Origin: Chitinophagales bacterium
GTDB lineage: Bacteria; Bacteroidota; Bacteroidia; Chitinophagales; Chitinophagaceae
Length of the DNA stretch: 32,092 bases
Assembly: GCA_013298665.1 (NCBI GenBank)
Contig: JAAFIK010000056.1
Span: forward strand, 1 to 32,092
Direction: 5' to 3'
Shown piece after piece: positions 9,244 through 18,195 of this stretch; positions within the stretch are counted from its first letter, which is position 1, and every line of letters begins with the position of its first letter. The position numbers and the translations under genes were made by a program. The notes under the pieces are model-generated. The model worked only from the letters and a program-made list of their open reading frames with translations, searched no databases and was not told where the DNA came from.

Positions 9244-10185
9244 ATGAACGATGAATCAGACAGCAAACCGGCAGCAACGAATACTCTCACTGCTAACAGG
9301 TATGCCCATATTGGTCTTATAGCTGCAAACTTATTTTTTGCCATCAATATCAGTGCAATAAAGCACCTCACCGGAAATGGCTTTATCAAGCCACTTGCAC
9401 TTAATCTGGTAAGAATTGGAGGGGCTGTTCTCTTATTCTGGCTCCTGTTTTTGCTAAACCCCTCTCCGATAGAAATGCGTAAAAAAGACTGGTTACGCCT
9501 TATCGGGTGTGCATTTTGCGGTATTGCTTTGAACCAAATCCTGTTTGTGACCGGGGTATCACTTACGTTGCCAATCCACTCTGCCCTGCTTATCCTCATC
9601 ACGCCGATTCTCATTACAGTAATGGCTTCGGTTTTTCTGCGCGAGGGTATGACGGTTAAAAAATATGCCGGTTTGCTGATGGGTATTTCTGGTGCGGCAA
9701 CACTGGTATTGTTCAGGCAGCAATCTGTGGCTCAGGGTAGCCATATATTGCTTGGCGACCTGCTGGTAGCCGCCAATGCGCTTGTTTATGCTGTTTATTT
9801 TATAATGGTAAAACCGCTGATGAATATATACCCGCCCATTCATCTCATCCGGTGGGTATTTACACTGGCATTGTTTATGGTTTTACCATTTTGCTGGCAG
9901 GATTTCATCGCAGTACATTGGGAAACGTATACAATTATTGAGTATGGTTGCCTGGTGGCTGTAGTGGCTGGCGGTACTTTTTTGGCCTACCTTTTCAACG
10001 TCTATGGCATTAAAGTACTTGGGCCGGGCACAGCAGGGGCATACATTTATACACAACCAGTTTTTGCAACGGCTATAGCTGTTGGCTTTTCAGGGGAGTC
10101 GATAGGTATTTATATGCTTATAGCAGCAGTATTGATTTTTTCAGGTGTATATTTTGTTACCTACAAGAAAAAGAAAGAGTTTTGA
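9244..10185 (+). CDS. EamA/DMT-superfamily permease
   Basis: This is an inner-membrane drug/metabolite transporter of the ten-helix EamA type, with two homologous five-helix halves. Hydrophobic segments begin at YAHIGLIAANLFFAINISAIK and recur at regular intervals to the end, followed by a basic cytoplasmic tail (YKKKKEF). Marker patterns include LNLVRIGGAVLLFWLL in the first half and LLGDLLVAANALVYAVYFIMVK opening the second. The conserved motif near the end, GPGTAGAYIYTQPVFATAIA, is the usual EamA signature for helix 8-9. The ATG at 9244 is preferred over a TTG at 9214, and 313 aa is a normal length. The substrate is unknown. The next gene begins 2 nt after this stop, so the two are one transcription unit. 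Confidence 0.92.
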   Translation: MNDESDSKPAATNTLTANRYAHIGLIAANLFFAINISAIKHLTGNGFIKPLALNLVRIGGAVLLFWLLFLLNPSPIEMRKKDWLRLIGCAFCGIALNQILFVTGVSLTLPIHSALLILITPILITVMASVFLREGMTVKKYAGLLMGISGAATLVLFRQQSVAQGSHILLGDLLVAANALVYAVYFIMVKPLMNIYPPIHLIRWVFTLALFMVLPFCWQDFIAVHWETYTIIEYGCLVAVVAGGTFLAYLFNVYGIKVLGPGTAGAYIYTQPVFATAIAVGFSGESIGIYMLIAAVLIFSGVYFVTYKKKKEF

Positions 10186-10187
10186 AT

Positions 10188-10664
10188 ATGCAGAACGCGA
10201 TTATCATTGCCGGTTTGCCTGAGGAATATATTGCCGCTGTTGCCCTATTCCGGGAATATGCGGAATATATCAATATTGACCTTTCATTTCAGCATTTTGA
10301 TGACGAACTGGCGAGTCTGGAACAGGTATATTCTTTTCCGGCTGGCGGAATATGCCTGAGCCGCTCTGGTAATAGCTATACCGGCTGTGTGGGTTTACGA
10401 AAAGCGAAGATTGCTGAAGGGCAGGTCGCCGAATTGAAAAGAATGTATATTCAGCCGGATCAACGGGGTAAGGGCACGGGAAAACGTTTACTTGAAGCTG
10501 CAATAGCCTTAGCCATAAGGTGTGGGTATAAGAAAATTGTACTGGATACCCTTAGCCATATGGAGACGGCCATCCATCTTTACTCTGCTTATGGTTTTTA
10601 TGAAATCCTTCCTTACTACCACAACCCTATTCCCTCTGCTGTATTCTTTGAAAAACGGTTATAA
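10188..10664 (+). CDS. GNAT-family N-acetyltransferase
   Basis: This is a cytosolic acetyl-CoA-dependent acetyltransferase with the GCN5-related fold. The acetyl-CoA pyrophosphate loop is clear in RMYIQPDQRGKGTGKRLLEA, carrying Q/R-x-x-G-x-G. It is preceded by the beta-strand AELKRMYI and followed by KKIVLDTLSHMETAIHLYSAYGF, the usual motif B region with the Tyr-Gly-Phe end. At 158 aa it is a single-domain member. The ATG at 10188 is used because it follows the permease stop by only 2 nt; the TTG at 10182 would overlap it. Translational coupling to the permease suggests a linked role, for example handling the same small molecule, but the substrate is not evident. Confidence 0.92.
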   Translation: MQNAIIIAGLPEEYIAAVALFREYAEYINIDLSFQHFDDELASLEQVYSFPAGGICLSRSGNSYTGCVGLRKAKIAEGQVAELKRMYIQPDQRGKGTGKRLLEAAIALAIRCGYKKIVLDTLSHMETAIHLYSAYGFYEILPYYHNPIPSAVFFEKRL

Positions 10665-10666
10665 CC

Positions 10667-10696
10667 TTGTGTAAAACGAATAATTTATTAGCTTTA
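10667..10696 (+). promoter_or_regulatory. Candidate promoter before the arylsulfotransferase-like gene
   Basis: TTG (10667-10669), exactly 19 nt, then TAGCTTTA (10689-10696) matches the Bacteroidota consensus except the last base. The ATG lies only 4 nt beyond the -7 box, so the transcript would be leaderless or the true start lies downstream. Confidence 0.4.
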
Positions 10697-10700
10697 CCAT

Positions 10701-12443
10701 ATGTCAATTACTTTTTTCAAAAATGTAATTAGAGTCATTCCCAATGGTTTTACACTGTTGGGTCTGCTTTGTTACAGCAGCCTTACGGGGGCTGTTCAAC
10801 CTGCTGATGGTGCAGTGCTGAATTATACGCAGGTCATGTTTGAGTTTGATGAGGTGCCGGGTGCTGATGTGTATGTACTCAGTTGTCATGCAAAGGGTTC
10901 CGGGGAAATACTCAGGCGACGTATATCATCACTGGCTTGTGCAATAAACAGCGGACTGAATTTTGGCGGGCAGTATCAGTGGTTTTATGAAGCTTTCCGC
11001 AAGGGTAAACTTATCTATAAGAGTAAACCTTTTGACTTTAGTATTGCGCAGAGCTTCCTTGTAGTCAGGGATCAGTTCAGGTACAATGTGCTTTCCCATA
11101 TACCCGACAGTTTTGAAAATAACCTCCTTTTTATCGACTATCTCGGTGTTGCTATTAACCGCCAGGGGGAACCGGTATGGTATATGCCTTATGACTCTGC
11201 CGTTTTTGGGAAAGTACCCAATTACCGGAACCTTACCATGACAAAAAATGGTACGTTTACATTTTTAAAGGGTGAACAATGCTTCGAGAAAAGCATGGAA
11301 GGACTACCCGTCTGGCAGGGTCCTTCTGATGGAAAGGTTTCTGCTGCAGACAGGGAATGGTATCACCACGACTTTCTGAAGAGCATTGATGGCACTTATT
11401 ATGTTTGCAGCTACCAGTACGACAGCACGGAGAATCCTTTCAACCGTTCTGAAAAAATATGGGTGCGGTACAATACAATTATTGGGTACAATAATGAGGG
11501 ACAAGTACGCTGGTCGTGGAATGAGAAAGACCATGTGCCTGTAACAGAAATACTTAAGTCTTCGGGATCACTTACCGGTTCTTCGAGTGGTACACATATG
11601 AATGGCTTTGCCTGGAACGAAAAGGAGCAGTACTTTATCATGAGCTTTCGGAATAACAGTACCCTGTTGAAAGTAGACAAAAAGACGGGTAAAATTATGT
11701 ATCGTCTGCGGGGTGATGAAGGTGATCCTTTTGTTAGCGGATCCCGTTTCTATGGTCAGCACAGCCCGGGTTTTACCCGGACTGGTGATGTTATTCTGTA
11801 TAATAATAATGCACAGCCTGTATCAGATAAGACGAAGCGCCTGTTTCCGAAGGTTATGCTTATGCAGATACCCCAGGGCAAAGCAACACCACGTCTTTTA
11901 TGGGAGTATGAATGTGTGATGAAAGAGTATCCCGACGGGTGGGTAGGGAAGGAGGGTTACGCTGAGCAGTTGAACAATAAAAATATACTCATTTGTGTGG
12001 GTGGGGCGAATAAATTGCTCGAAGTGACCCCGGGCAAAAAAGTGGTTTGGGAGATGAACTGTGAGCTGCACAGCAGTAAGGAAAATAAATGGGTTCCTTT
12101 CAGTAATTACCGCAGCCATTGTACAAGTTCGCTTTATCCGCAATACTTTACTGTGCAGCAGCCGGATGGCAGGTGGGAGGTGGGGAAACAAAACAGGTTC
12201 AGCATCAAACTGAACAACGATGGTACGGATACTGATACCTATACAATAGAGTGGTTCAGCAACAATGTTTTTAAACCCTTCAGCACAACGGTAACAGTAA
12301 AACCCGGGGTATCTGTATTGCAAATTATTCCGTTAGTCAGGAATCGCCCGGTAAAAAAGGAGGGTACAAAAATCGCTGTTCTACGCGTCAGTTCAGGATT
12401 GAACCCTACCGGAGTGAAAGATTACACGGTAAAAATTATATAA
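10701..12443 (+). CDS. Arylsulfotransferase (ASST)-like beta-propeller protein
   Basis: A hydrophobic segment at residues 15-30 suggests an N-terminal signal or anchor, so the protein is probably exported. The central part has the ASST pattern of a six-bladed propeller lined by His and Arg. Candidates are HHDF at 222-225, H299 in THMNGFAWN, R317 in SFRNNS and H354 in GQHSPGF. The 18-residue gap between H299 and R317 equals that between two active-site residues I recall for E. coli ASST. Known family members move sulfate between phenolic compounds outside the cytoplasm. Before the propeller, residues 35-115 look like an Fn3-like domain (VQPADGAVLNYTQVMFEFDEV). A second beta-domain ends the protein (about 480-580). 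Activity is inferred by family; many Bacteroidota members are uncharacterised. It converges on the cytochrome gene with a gap of only 13 nt. Confidence 0.85.
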   Translation: MSITFFKNVIRVIPNGFTLLGLLCYSSLTGAVQPADGAVLNYTQVMFEFDEVPGADVYVLSCHAKGSGEILRRRISSLACAINSGLNFGGQYQWFYEAFRKGKLIYKSKPFDFSIAQSFLVVRDQFRYNVLSHIPDSFENNLLFIDYLGVAINRQGEPVWYMPYDSAVFGKVPNYRNLTMTKNGTFTFLKGEQCFEKSMEGLPVWQGPSDGKVSAADREWYHHDFLKSIDGTYYVCSYQYDSTENPFNRSEKIWVRYNTIIGYNNEGQVRWSWNEKDHVPVTEILKSSGSLTGSSSGTHMNGFAWNEKEQYFIMSFRNNSTLLKVDKKTGKIMYRLRGDEGDPFVSGSRFYGQHSPGFTRTGDVILYNNNAQPVSDKTKRLFPKVMLMQIPQGKATPRLLWEYECVMKEYPDGWVGKEGYAEQLNNKNILICVGGANKLLEVTPGKKVVWEMNCELHSSKENKWVPFSNYRSHCTSSLYPQYFTVQQPDGRWEVGKQNRFSIKLNNDGTDTDTYTIEWFSNNVFKPFSTTVTVKPGVSVLQIIPLVRNRPVKKEGTKIAVLRVSSGLNPTGVKDYTVKII

Positions 12444-12456
12444 CCCGAACAAATGT

Positions 12457-13452
12457 TTAGTAGGAAGGCTTTAAGCCATTTTTTTTCCAGTAATCAATAA
12501 TCGGCTGAAAAGGGCCGAACTTATGCTGCATTTCAGAAAAGGTATCGGCAAACGGGGCATGGCCATAGTCGATGGCTTTTTCGGCAGGAAAAGGATAGTC
12601 TATTGTTTTGGGGCTTGGCCGCTTGTGAATGCGGTCGTCATTTATAAAACTGGCAATGTCAATCGCTTCCTCATCTGTAAGTATGGGTTTGAAATAAGTG
12701 GCCTGATCGTTGGGCATATTGGCCTTCAGCCACCTGGCCTGTTTGATAACACGGTGCATACTACTTCCTGGTTGGTAACCAAACTCGCCCCATAAAGGAG
12801 GATAGAGATATCCACCATTACCCGGCTTGAAGACCCCGGCCCCATCTTCACCGTGACAACGCAAACACTTTTCGGTGTATAGCTTTTGTCCTTTTTCGGG
12901 GTCTCCGGCGCGTGGGGAAAAAGTAATTGTAAGGTTCTGAAAACCGTTCATGTTTCGATCTTCGGGTTTAACCTGGCTGTTGATCCATTTGAAATAACTC
13001 AAAAAAGCCAGCATTTCTTTACTGTCCAGCGGTAAAGGTCTTCCGCTATGGGGGCGCATTACACAATTGTTTACACGTTCGGCGAGTGAGAGAACCTTTG
13101 CCTCTCTTGCCCTGTATTGCGGGTAGTGTTCATGCGAAAGCATCAGGCTGAATGCATAAGGCTTTGTTCCTGCGTCCTGATGACAGTTGGTGCAATTCAT
13201 CTTATTGCCGAGGTATTGTCCATTTTTTCCTTCAGGGCCAATATAATATGCTGTATTCAGCATCAGGTTCCTGCCGTAGCGCACCATTTCTCCAAACTTA
13301 TCATTGGGTATTTTGCTGGTATCCGGTGGCCGGTAGGTACTATCAAATCCTGCACTTATTACGGGGGTATTATCTGTTGCAGTATTGCAGGCGGTATATC
13401 CAATTGTAATAAGTAATGCCAGAAAAATAAAAAGCGTTGAAAATATTTTCAT
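12457..13452 (-). CDS. Diheme cytochrome c lipoprotein, TsdA-like
   Basis: The N-terminus is a lipoprotein signal with Cys22 in a YTAC lipobox, so the protein should be anchored in an envelope membrane facing the periplasm or outside. There are two covalent heme sites: C87-T-N-C90-H91 and C196-L-R-C199-H200. The segment from the first heme to ERVNNCVMRPHSGRPLP (Cys130) follows the thiosulfate dehydrogenase TsdA layout, in which a Cys at this place is the distal ligand of the catalytic heme. The second half is a class I cytochrome c domain. TsdA couples two thiosulfates to tetrathionate; whether this protein does so or transfers electrons to another acceptor is inference. The full length, 331 aa, fits the family. 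It lies between the convergent ASST-like gene and sixA. Confidence 0.85.
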   Translation of the reverse strand: MKIFSTLFIFLALLITIGYTACNTATDNTPVISAGFDSTYRPPDTSKIPNDKFGEMVRYGRNLMLNTAYYIGPEGKNGQYLGNKMNCTNCHQDAGTKPYAFSLMLSHEHYPQYRAREAKVLSLAERVNNCVMRPHSGRPLPLDSKEMLAFLSYFKWINSQVKPEDRNMNGFQNLTITFSPRAGDPEKGQKLYTEKCLRCHGEDGAGVFKPGNGGYLYPPLWGEFGYQPGSSMHRVIKQARWLKANMPNDQATYFKPILTDEEAIDIASFINDDRIHKRPSPKTIDYPFPAEKAIDYGHAPFADTFSEMQHKFGPFQPIIDYWKKNGLKPSY

Positions 13453-13514
13453 GAAAGTGAATACATTTATTGATAAACGACCCCATGGATCATAGTTGTT
13501 TATAAAACCTTTGT

Positions 13515-14042
13515 TTACCTTAACTTGGGATATTCAAAAAACCGGAATGTACATATTCTGCTATTAAAGTCTTTCCAGTGATTGATATCCGCTTCTATTG
13601 CAAAAATACCACAGGTGGGCATATTATCAATCCTGACCCCCTCACAAAGTCCATTTACAAAATCTGTAATACCGGGATTGTGGGAAAATAAGGCAACATG
13701 ATTTGCGGGGCCGGGCAATTGCCTGATGACGCCATAAAATACTTCTGCGGGCGCATGGTAGAGTGCTGACACAAATTGTATGGATGCAACAGGGGTAGTA
13801 AATATACCGCAGAAATACTCCGCAGTCTGGCGCGCTCTTCTGGCCGGGCTTGATACAAATGCTTCAATCGGAATATTTCTATCCAGCAGTCGTATTGCCA
13901 TTTCAGGGGCATCGGAGTGTCCCCGGTCGTTGAGTGGCCGCTCAAAGTCATTTCCCAAAAAAGTTTGGTCGCTTTTGGCGTGCCGGATAATGAGTAGCGA
14001 TTTCAATATCTTGTTTTGATTTAAAGCTAAGAAAAATAACAA
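13515..14042 (-). CDS. sixA: SixA-like phosphohistidine phosphatase (histidine phosphatase superfamily)
   Basis: This is a small cytosolic member of the phosphoglycerate-mutase-like superfamily. The phospho-acceptor motif appears as LLIIRHAKSD, and the second catalytic His is in LFSHNPGITDFVN. FVSSPARRARQTA and the acidic segment FERPLNDRGHSDAPEMA are typical of SixA proteins, which remove phosphate from phosphohistidine. The ATG at 14042 gives an unusual hydrophobic N-terminal extension of 12 residues. A TTG at 14004-14006 would give MKSLLIIRHAKS, the common family N-terminus, and 163 aa. The ATG lies 7 nt past the nhaD stop, so the gene is probably translated from the purF-nhaD-sixA message. 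Its target protein here is unknown. Confidence 0.88.
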   Translation of the reverse strand: MLFFLALNQNKILKSLLIIRHAKSDQTFLGNDFERPLNDRGHSDAPEMAIRLLDRNIPIEAFVSSPARRARQTAEYFCGIFTTPVASIQFVSALYHAPAEVFYGVIRQLPGPANHVALFSHNPGITDFVNGLCEGVRIDNMPTCGIFAIEADINHWKDFNSRICTFRFFEYPKLR

Positions 14043-14049
14043 TGTCCGT

Positions 14050-15350
14050 TTATAGGGTTCGTAAGTAATCCTGCAGCAGGAATACGAGTATTCCCATAAA
14101 ATAGCCCAGTAGTGCTAACCAGCCTATTTTTTTCAGGTACCTTAAAAAATCGATTTTTTCCAATCCCATGGCTGCAACTCCCGCTGCCGACCCTATGACG
14201 AGGCAACTGCCTCCTGTTCCCGCACAGTAAGAGAGAAACTCCCAGAAATAATGATCCGTTGGGTATTGTTCCAAACCGTACATACTTTGTGCTGCGGCAA
14301 CCAGTGGCACATTGTCGATGATAGCAGAAAGCAGGCCGATAAGTATGGTAATCAATTTAATATCTCTGATAGTATCCTGCATCCAACGGGCAAGACCACT
14401 GAGTAATCCTGCTTCAGACAAAGCTGCAATGCTGAGCAAAATGCCCAGAAAGAATAAGACACTTGGTGTATCAATTTTGCGCAAGGCATGATTTACTGAG
14501 AGCAGCCCCTTTTCCGCTTCGTCTTTTCCGCGGTGAATAAGTTCGGTGATGCTCCACATAAGACCAAGGCCAAGCAAAATACCCATATAAGGCGGTAAGT
14601 GGGTAATGGTTTTAAAGATAGGTACAAACAGTAAGCATCCCAACCCGACCCAGCATACAATTTTACTGGCACGACTATGTGTGGCCGTAAAGTCGTCAGT
14701 ATTGTTTTCTGTATTTACGCCCCCCCCTTTTACTTGCCTGCTGATGAGCCAGGCAGGCAGGAGCATTGATGCCAGGCAGGGCAGAAAAGTTTTTAATACA
14801 ATATTCAGTGCGGTAACCTGTCCGCCCAGCCAAAGCATTGTGGTGGTAATATCGCCAAGAGGCGACCATGCTCCCCCGGCATTGGCGGCAATGATAACCA
14901 GTCCTGTAAAGCGGAAACGATCGTTGCGATCCGGAATAATTTTACGTAGTAAAGAAATCAGTACAATGGTTGTGGTAAGGTTATCCAGCAATGCGGATAA
15001 AAAAAAGTAATAAAGGCAACAAGCCAAACGAGGGATTTTTTATTTCGTGTCCGGATGCGCCGGGTATTCAGATCGAATCCATCATGGGCGTCAATCAGCT
15101 CTACAATGGTCATGGCGCTCAGCAGGAAAAAAAGAATTCCTGCCAGCTCACTCATATGATGACCGAGTTGACCGTTTACCCAATGCTCATCTGTTGAATA
15201 CAGTGCGAAGACCGACCAGGATAAAACGCCACATACCAATGCTGATGCCGCTTTGTTGATCCGGACGAAATGTTCGGCTGCGATTGCTGTGTATCCCAGG
15301 ATAAAAATGATGATGAGTAGCGTGGTCATTTGGCCGGAAAGGTACAACAA
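14050..15350 (-). pseudogene. nhaD: NhaD-type Na+/H+ antiporter, split by a frameshift
   Basis: Two overlapping minus-strand frames together make one NhaD antiporter of about 433 aa, the normal family length. The first (15350 to 14958) gives the first helices and then reads ...LVWLVAFITFF before running out of frame. The second continues in another frame as LSALLDNLTTTIVLISLLRK. The sequence between is a run of eight T on the sense strand (14999-15006 on the plus strand); nine would restore the frame. The second frame holds the family's antiporter signatures (NAGGAWSPLGDITTTMLW and SAIIDNVPLVAAA) and about ten further helices. NhaD proteins exchange Na+ or Li+ for H+ across the inner membrane. 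The gene may be truly broken, rescued by slippage, or mis-sequenced. It follows purF by 27 nt. Confidence 0.88.
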
Positions 15351-15377
15351 TACGTGGTTTTTGAGGTCAACGTCTGC

Positions 15378-17225
15378 TCAGTATCCCCTTACATTCTTCC
15401 CTTCCATAAAATTCATAAAAGCCCTGTTGCACACGCGGTTGCCACCCGGTGTGGGGTAATTGCCGGTAAAATACCAATCTCCCTTATTGTTGGGACAGGC
15501 CATGTGCAGACTCTCGATAGTTTGGTAAATCACATCAATTTTGACATCTATTTCGGATGGGGTAATGAGCTGGGCAATTTTAGCAGAAATCTCCTCGTGG
15601 CTAAAGGGTTTATATATCCTGCGAACGAGATTTTCTTCGTGCAGCAAGCCATTGCGATGCCGCTCTTTACATAACTCCAGAGTTTCGGTGAGGAGATCAA
15701 GCTGGTTTCTTTCCCGGAGCAATTCAATGGCCGCTTTAAATGCAATGAAATCGCCCAGTTTGCTCATGTCAATACCATAACAATCGGGATAGCGTATTTG
15801 GGGGGCAGAGGATAGAATGATGATGCGTTTGGGGCCCAGGCGTGAAAGCATGCGGACGATACTTTCTTTGAGTGTTGTTCCGCGTACGATAGAGTCATCG
15901 ATAACCACGAGTGTATCCTCCCCTTTCCGTACTGTACCATAGGTGATGTCATAAACGTGCTGCACCATTTCATTCCTGTTGTTGTCTTCAGTGATAAATG
16001 TTCGCAGTTTGACGTCTTTAATAGCTATTTTCTCAAACCTGATTTTGCGGCTGATCATTTCCTGCAGTTTCTCAGGATCGATGTTATTTCCCCAACTCAG
16101 TATTCTTTCCACTTTGATCTTTTCCAGATAGTCGCCCGCGCCTTTGAGCAAGCCATAAAAAGCTGTTTCGGCAGTGTTGGGGATAAAGGAAAAAATGGTA
16201 TTGCGGAGGTCGTAATTGATGGCTTTGAGTACCGGTTCACTGAGGTAACGACCGAGTGCAATCCTTTCCTGATAAATCTTTTCGTCGCTTCCCCGGCTGA
16301 AATAAATCCTTTCGAAGCTGCAAGCTTTTCTTTCCTTAGCCGGTACTATTTCTTCAATACTGTATTGTCCGTCATTTTTTACGATAAGGGCAGTTCCGGG
16401 CATCAGTTCCCTTACTTCGTTTTCTCCAACATTGAACGCTGTACGTATGGCAGCTCTTTCGCTTGCGGCAACAATAACGTCTTCGTTAACATAGTAATAT
16501 GAAGGCCTGATGCCATGCGCATCGCGCATAACAAAGGCATCCCCGTTGCCCATTATTCCACCGAAATGAAATCCTCCGTCAAAGAGGGGAACGGCTTTTT
16601 TCAGCACTTTCACAATATCTATCTGATGGGGCAGGGCTTCGTCTGACCGCACGATAAAATGGTGCAGGACTTCCATCATGGCAGCGAGGTCGCTCTGACG
16701 CTGAAATTCTCCCGGATCAATATTCACGAGGCCAAAAAGTTCATCGGTATTGACTAAGTTGAAGTTGCCGGCAAGTGCCAGGTTTCGGGCGGGAATGGTA
16801 TCGCGTTTGATAAACGGGTGGCAGAACTCCACATTATTGCGGCCTTGTGTGCCATACCGAAGGTGCCCCAATAATAATTCGCCAAGAAAATTTACATGTC
16901 CTTTCAGCAGACCGGGGTGGTTTTTGATATCGGGCTGGTATTTTTCCAACTCAGCGATTTCTTTTCCTATTTGGGAGAAAAGGTCGGCAATGGGTTGTGG
17001 TGCATTGCTGCGTATCCGATGCATAAACGGATACCCGGGTTCGGTATGCAGCTTTATTGTGGCGATACCAGCACCGTCCTGTCCACGGTTATGCTGCTTT
17101 TCCATAAGCAGGTACAGCTTGTTAAGGCCGTACATTACTGTTCCATATTGTTGCTGGTAATAGCTGAACGATTTCCGAAGACGAATGAAGGCAAGACCGC
17201 ATTCGTGTTTGATTGCATCACTCAT
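15378..17225 (-). CDS. purF: Amidophosphoribosyltransferase (glutamine PRPP amidotransferase)
   Basis: This enzyme catalyses the first committed step of purine synthesis, making 5-phosphoribosylamine from PRPP and glutamine. The start at 17225 gives MSDAIKHECGLAFIRL, placing the candidate nucleophilic Cys at residue 9 after propeptide-like residues, as in Bacteroidota homologues. The N-terminal glutaminase half contains NRGQDGAGIA and GHLRYGTQGRN. The C-terminal phosphoribosyltransferase half has the PRPP loop VVIDDSIVRGTTL. At 615 aa it is longer than the E. coli enzyme (about 505 aa), with a C-terminal extension ending in WYFTGNYPTPGGNRV. The longer frame from 17291 is rejected because a good promoter (17243-17274) lies inside that extension. 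It is the first gene of a purF-nhaD-sixA unit. Confidence 0.93.
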   Translation of the reverse strand: MSDAIKHECGLAFIRLRKSFSYYQQQYGTVMYGLNKLYLLMEKQHNRGQDGAGIATIKLHTEPGYPFMHRIRSNAPQPIADLFSQIGKEIAELEKYQPDIKNHPGLLKGHVNFLGELLLGHLRYGTQGRNNVEFCHPFIKRDTIPARNLALAGNFNLVNTDELFGLVNIDPGEFQRQSDLAAMMEVLHHFIVRSDEALPHQIDIVKVLKKAVPLFDGGFHFGGIMGNGDAFVMRDAHGIRPSYYYVNEDVIVAASERAAIRTAFNVGENEVRELMPGTALIVKNDGQYSIEEIVPAKERKACSFERIYFSRGSDEKIYQERIALGRYLSEPVLKAINYDLRNTIFSFIPNTAETAFYGLLKGAGDYLEKIKVERILSWGNNIDPEKLQEMISRKIRFEKIAIKDVKLRTFITEDNNRNEMVQHVYDITYGTVRKGEDTLVVIDDSIVRGTTLKESIVRMLSRLGPKRIIILSSAPQIRYPDCYGIDMSKLGDFIAFKAAIELLRERNQLDLLTETLELCKERHRNGLLHEENLVRRIYKPFSHEEISAKIAQLITPSEIDVKIDVIYQTIESLHMACPNNKGDWYFTGNYPTPGGNRVCNRAFMNFMEGKNVRGY

Positions 17226-17242
17226 ATTGCGTGAATGAGTCG

Positions 17243-17274
17243 CAAAGTTAAGTGTATTCGCAAGGCATGTCAAA
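17243..17274 (-). promoter_or_regulatory. Promoter of the purF operon
   Basis: Read on the minus strand: TTTG (17271-17274), 20 nt, then TAACTTTG (17243-17250), a near-ideal Bacteroidota promoter. Transcription would begin about 10 nt before the ATG at 17225, which decides the purF start. Confidence 0.75.
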
Positions 17275-17301
17275 ATAAAAATCCCGGCCAACGGCCGGGA
17301 T
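17272..17301 (-). terminator. Rho-independent terminator of the barrel-protein gene
   Basis: ATCCCGGCC (17281-17289) and GGCCGGGAT (17293-17301) form a perfect 9-bp stem with a 3-nt loop. On the minus strand it is followed by a T-rich tract. It lies 33 nt after the stop of the gene at 17334-18056, and its T-tract overlaps the purF -33 box. Confidence 0.85.
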
Positions 17302-17333
17302 GATCATATTATTGATAAAAATGGTCTTATAAA

Positions 17334-18056
17334 CTATAGCCCGCTTAGGCAAATGCCTATCTGGAAAGGCTTGATTTCAGGACCAACCCCGTCTTTCAGG
17401 AGGTTGTTGACCTGATAACTGCCAAATAATGAAAAATTACCATAACCTACTCTTGCGGTAAGGGACAGTCTTGTACCATTAAAATAACGCTTACTGGATT
17501 CCTTTTCTGTATAAGCATTGAGGGTTCTGCCCGATTTGTCCTGTAAGGTTTTACCCTTGGTATGTACGTTCAGCAGGGTTCCTACTTTTACGCCCAACGC
17601 AGCCTTTATGCTCTTCTTGTCGTTTTCGGGGTCTGCGCAAAAACGTAATTCGATAGGAACTTCGAGATAGGCAATTGCGAGCTTATACTTTTTAAAGCGG
17701 TTAGAAGAATCGAGGTTTGTAAATGGCAACCTGCTGGCAGTGGATTTTACATCGACATTTGTATTTTTGAAAAACATACTGCTTGTACTGACACCAATAC
17801 CAAAAGCAGCGCTTAAGCGTGGGTTGCCTTTAAAAGGCTTATCCAGCATGATATACAGATTCAGTCCCCGGGAAAGCCCTTTGAAGCGGTTGTTGATGCT
17901 GTCGGGCGCGCCTGTCCAGCGATCGCTGCTGAGTTGCAACATAATATGATCGCCGGCACGATTGGCCAGATCAACTTTTGACCAATCTTTCTTTTTCTGG
18001 GCATTGGTGGTTACTGCGGTAAAAAATATGATTGCAGCAAGTATAACTTTCTTCAT
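17334..18056 (-). CDS. Outer membrane beta-barrel protein (PorT-like, unassigned)
   Basis: A signal peptide is clear at residues 1-19 (MKKVILAAIIFFTAVTTNAQ). The mature part, about 220 aa, alternates polar and hydrophobic residues in short segments such as DHIMLQLSSDRW, LSAAFGIGVSTSSMFF, AIAYLEVPIELRF and LSLTARVGYGNFSLFGSYQVNNLL. This pattern fits an eight- to ten-stranded outer-membrane barrel of the OMP_b-brl type common in Bacteroidota. The C-terminus ends in LSGL rather than an aromatic residue. The function is unknown; such proteins are usually annotated only as outer membrane beta-barrel proteins. It has its own terminator and is the last chromosomal gene before the tRNA remnant. Confidence 0.8.
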   Translation of the reverse strand: MKKVILAAIIFFTAVTTNAQKKKDWSKVDLANRAGDHIMLQLSSDRWTGAPDSINNRFKGLSRGLNLYIMLDKPFKGNPRLSAAFGIGVSTSSMFFKNTNVDVKSTASRLPFTNLDSSNRFKKYKLAIAYLEVPIELRFCADPENDKKSIKAALGVKVGTLLNVHTKGKTLQDKSGRTLNAYTEKESSKRYFNGTRLSLTARVGYGNFSLFGSYQVNNLLKDGVGPEIKPFQIGICLSGL

Positions 18057-18157
18057 ATATGAATTTGAAGATGCAAAATAACGGCAAATAATCTAATGAA
18101 TAGTTAAAAATGACGTCTGTGTTGTAAAGGAACGTTTTTCAACCGGTTCATTTTCAA

Positions 18158-18185
18158 AAAGAAAAAGCCTCAATTGATCATTGAG
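18158..18185 (-). terminator. Terminator of the original tRNA gene
   Basis: On the minus strand CTCAAT (18180-18185) pairs with ATTGAG (18169-18174) across a 5-nt loop, followed by GC and a T-rich run. It sits just past the tRNA 3' end, showing that the flank is native chromosome. Confidence 0.7.
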
Positions 18186-18195
18186 ACTTTTCCTT

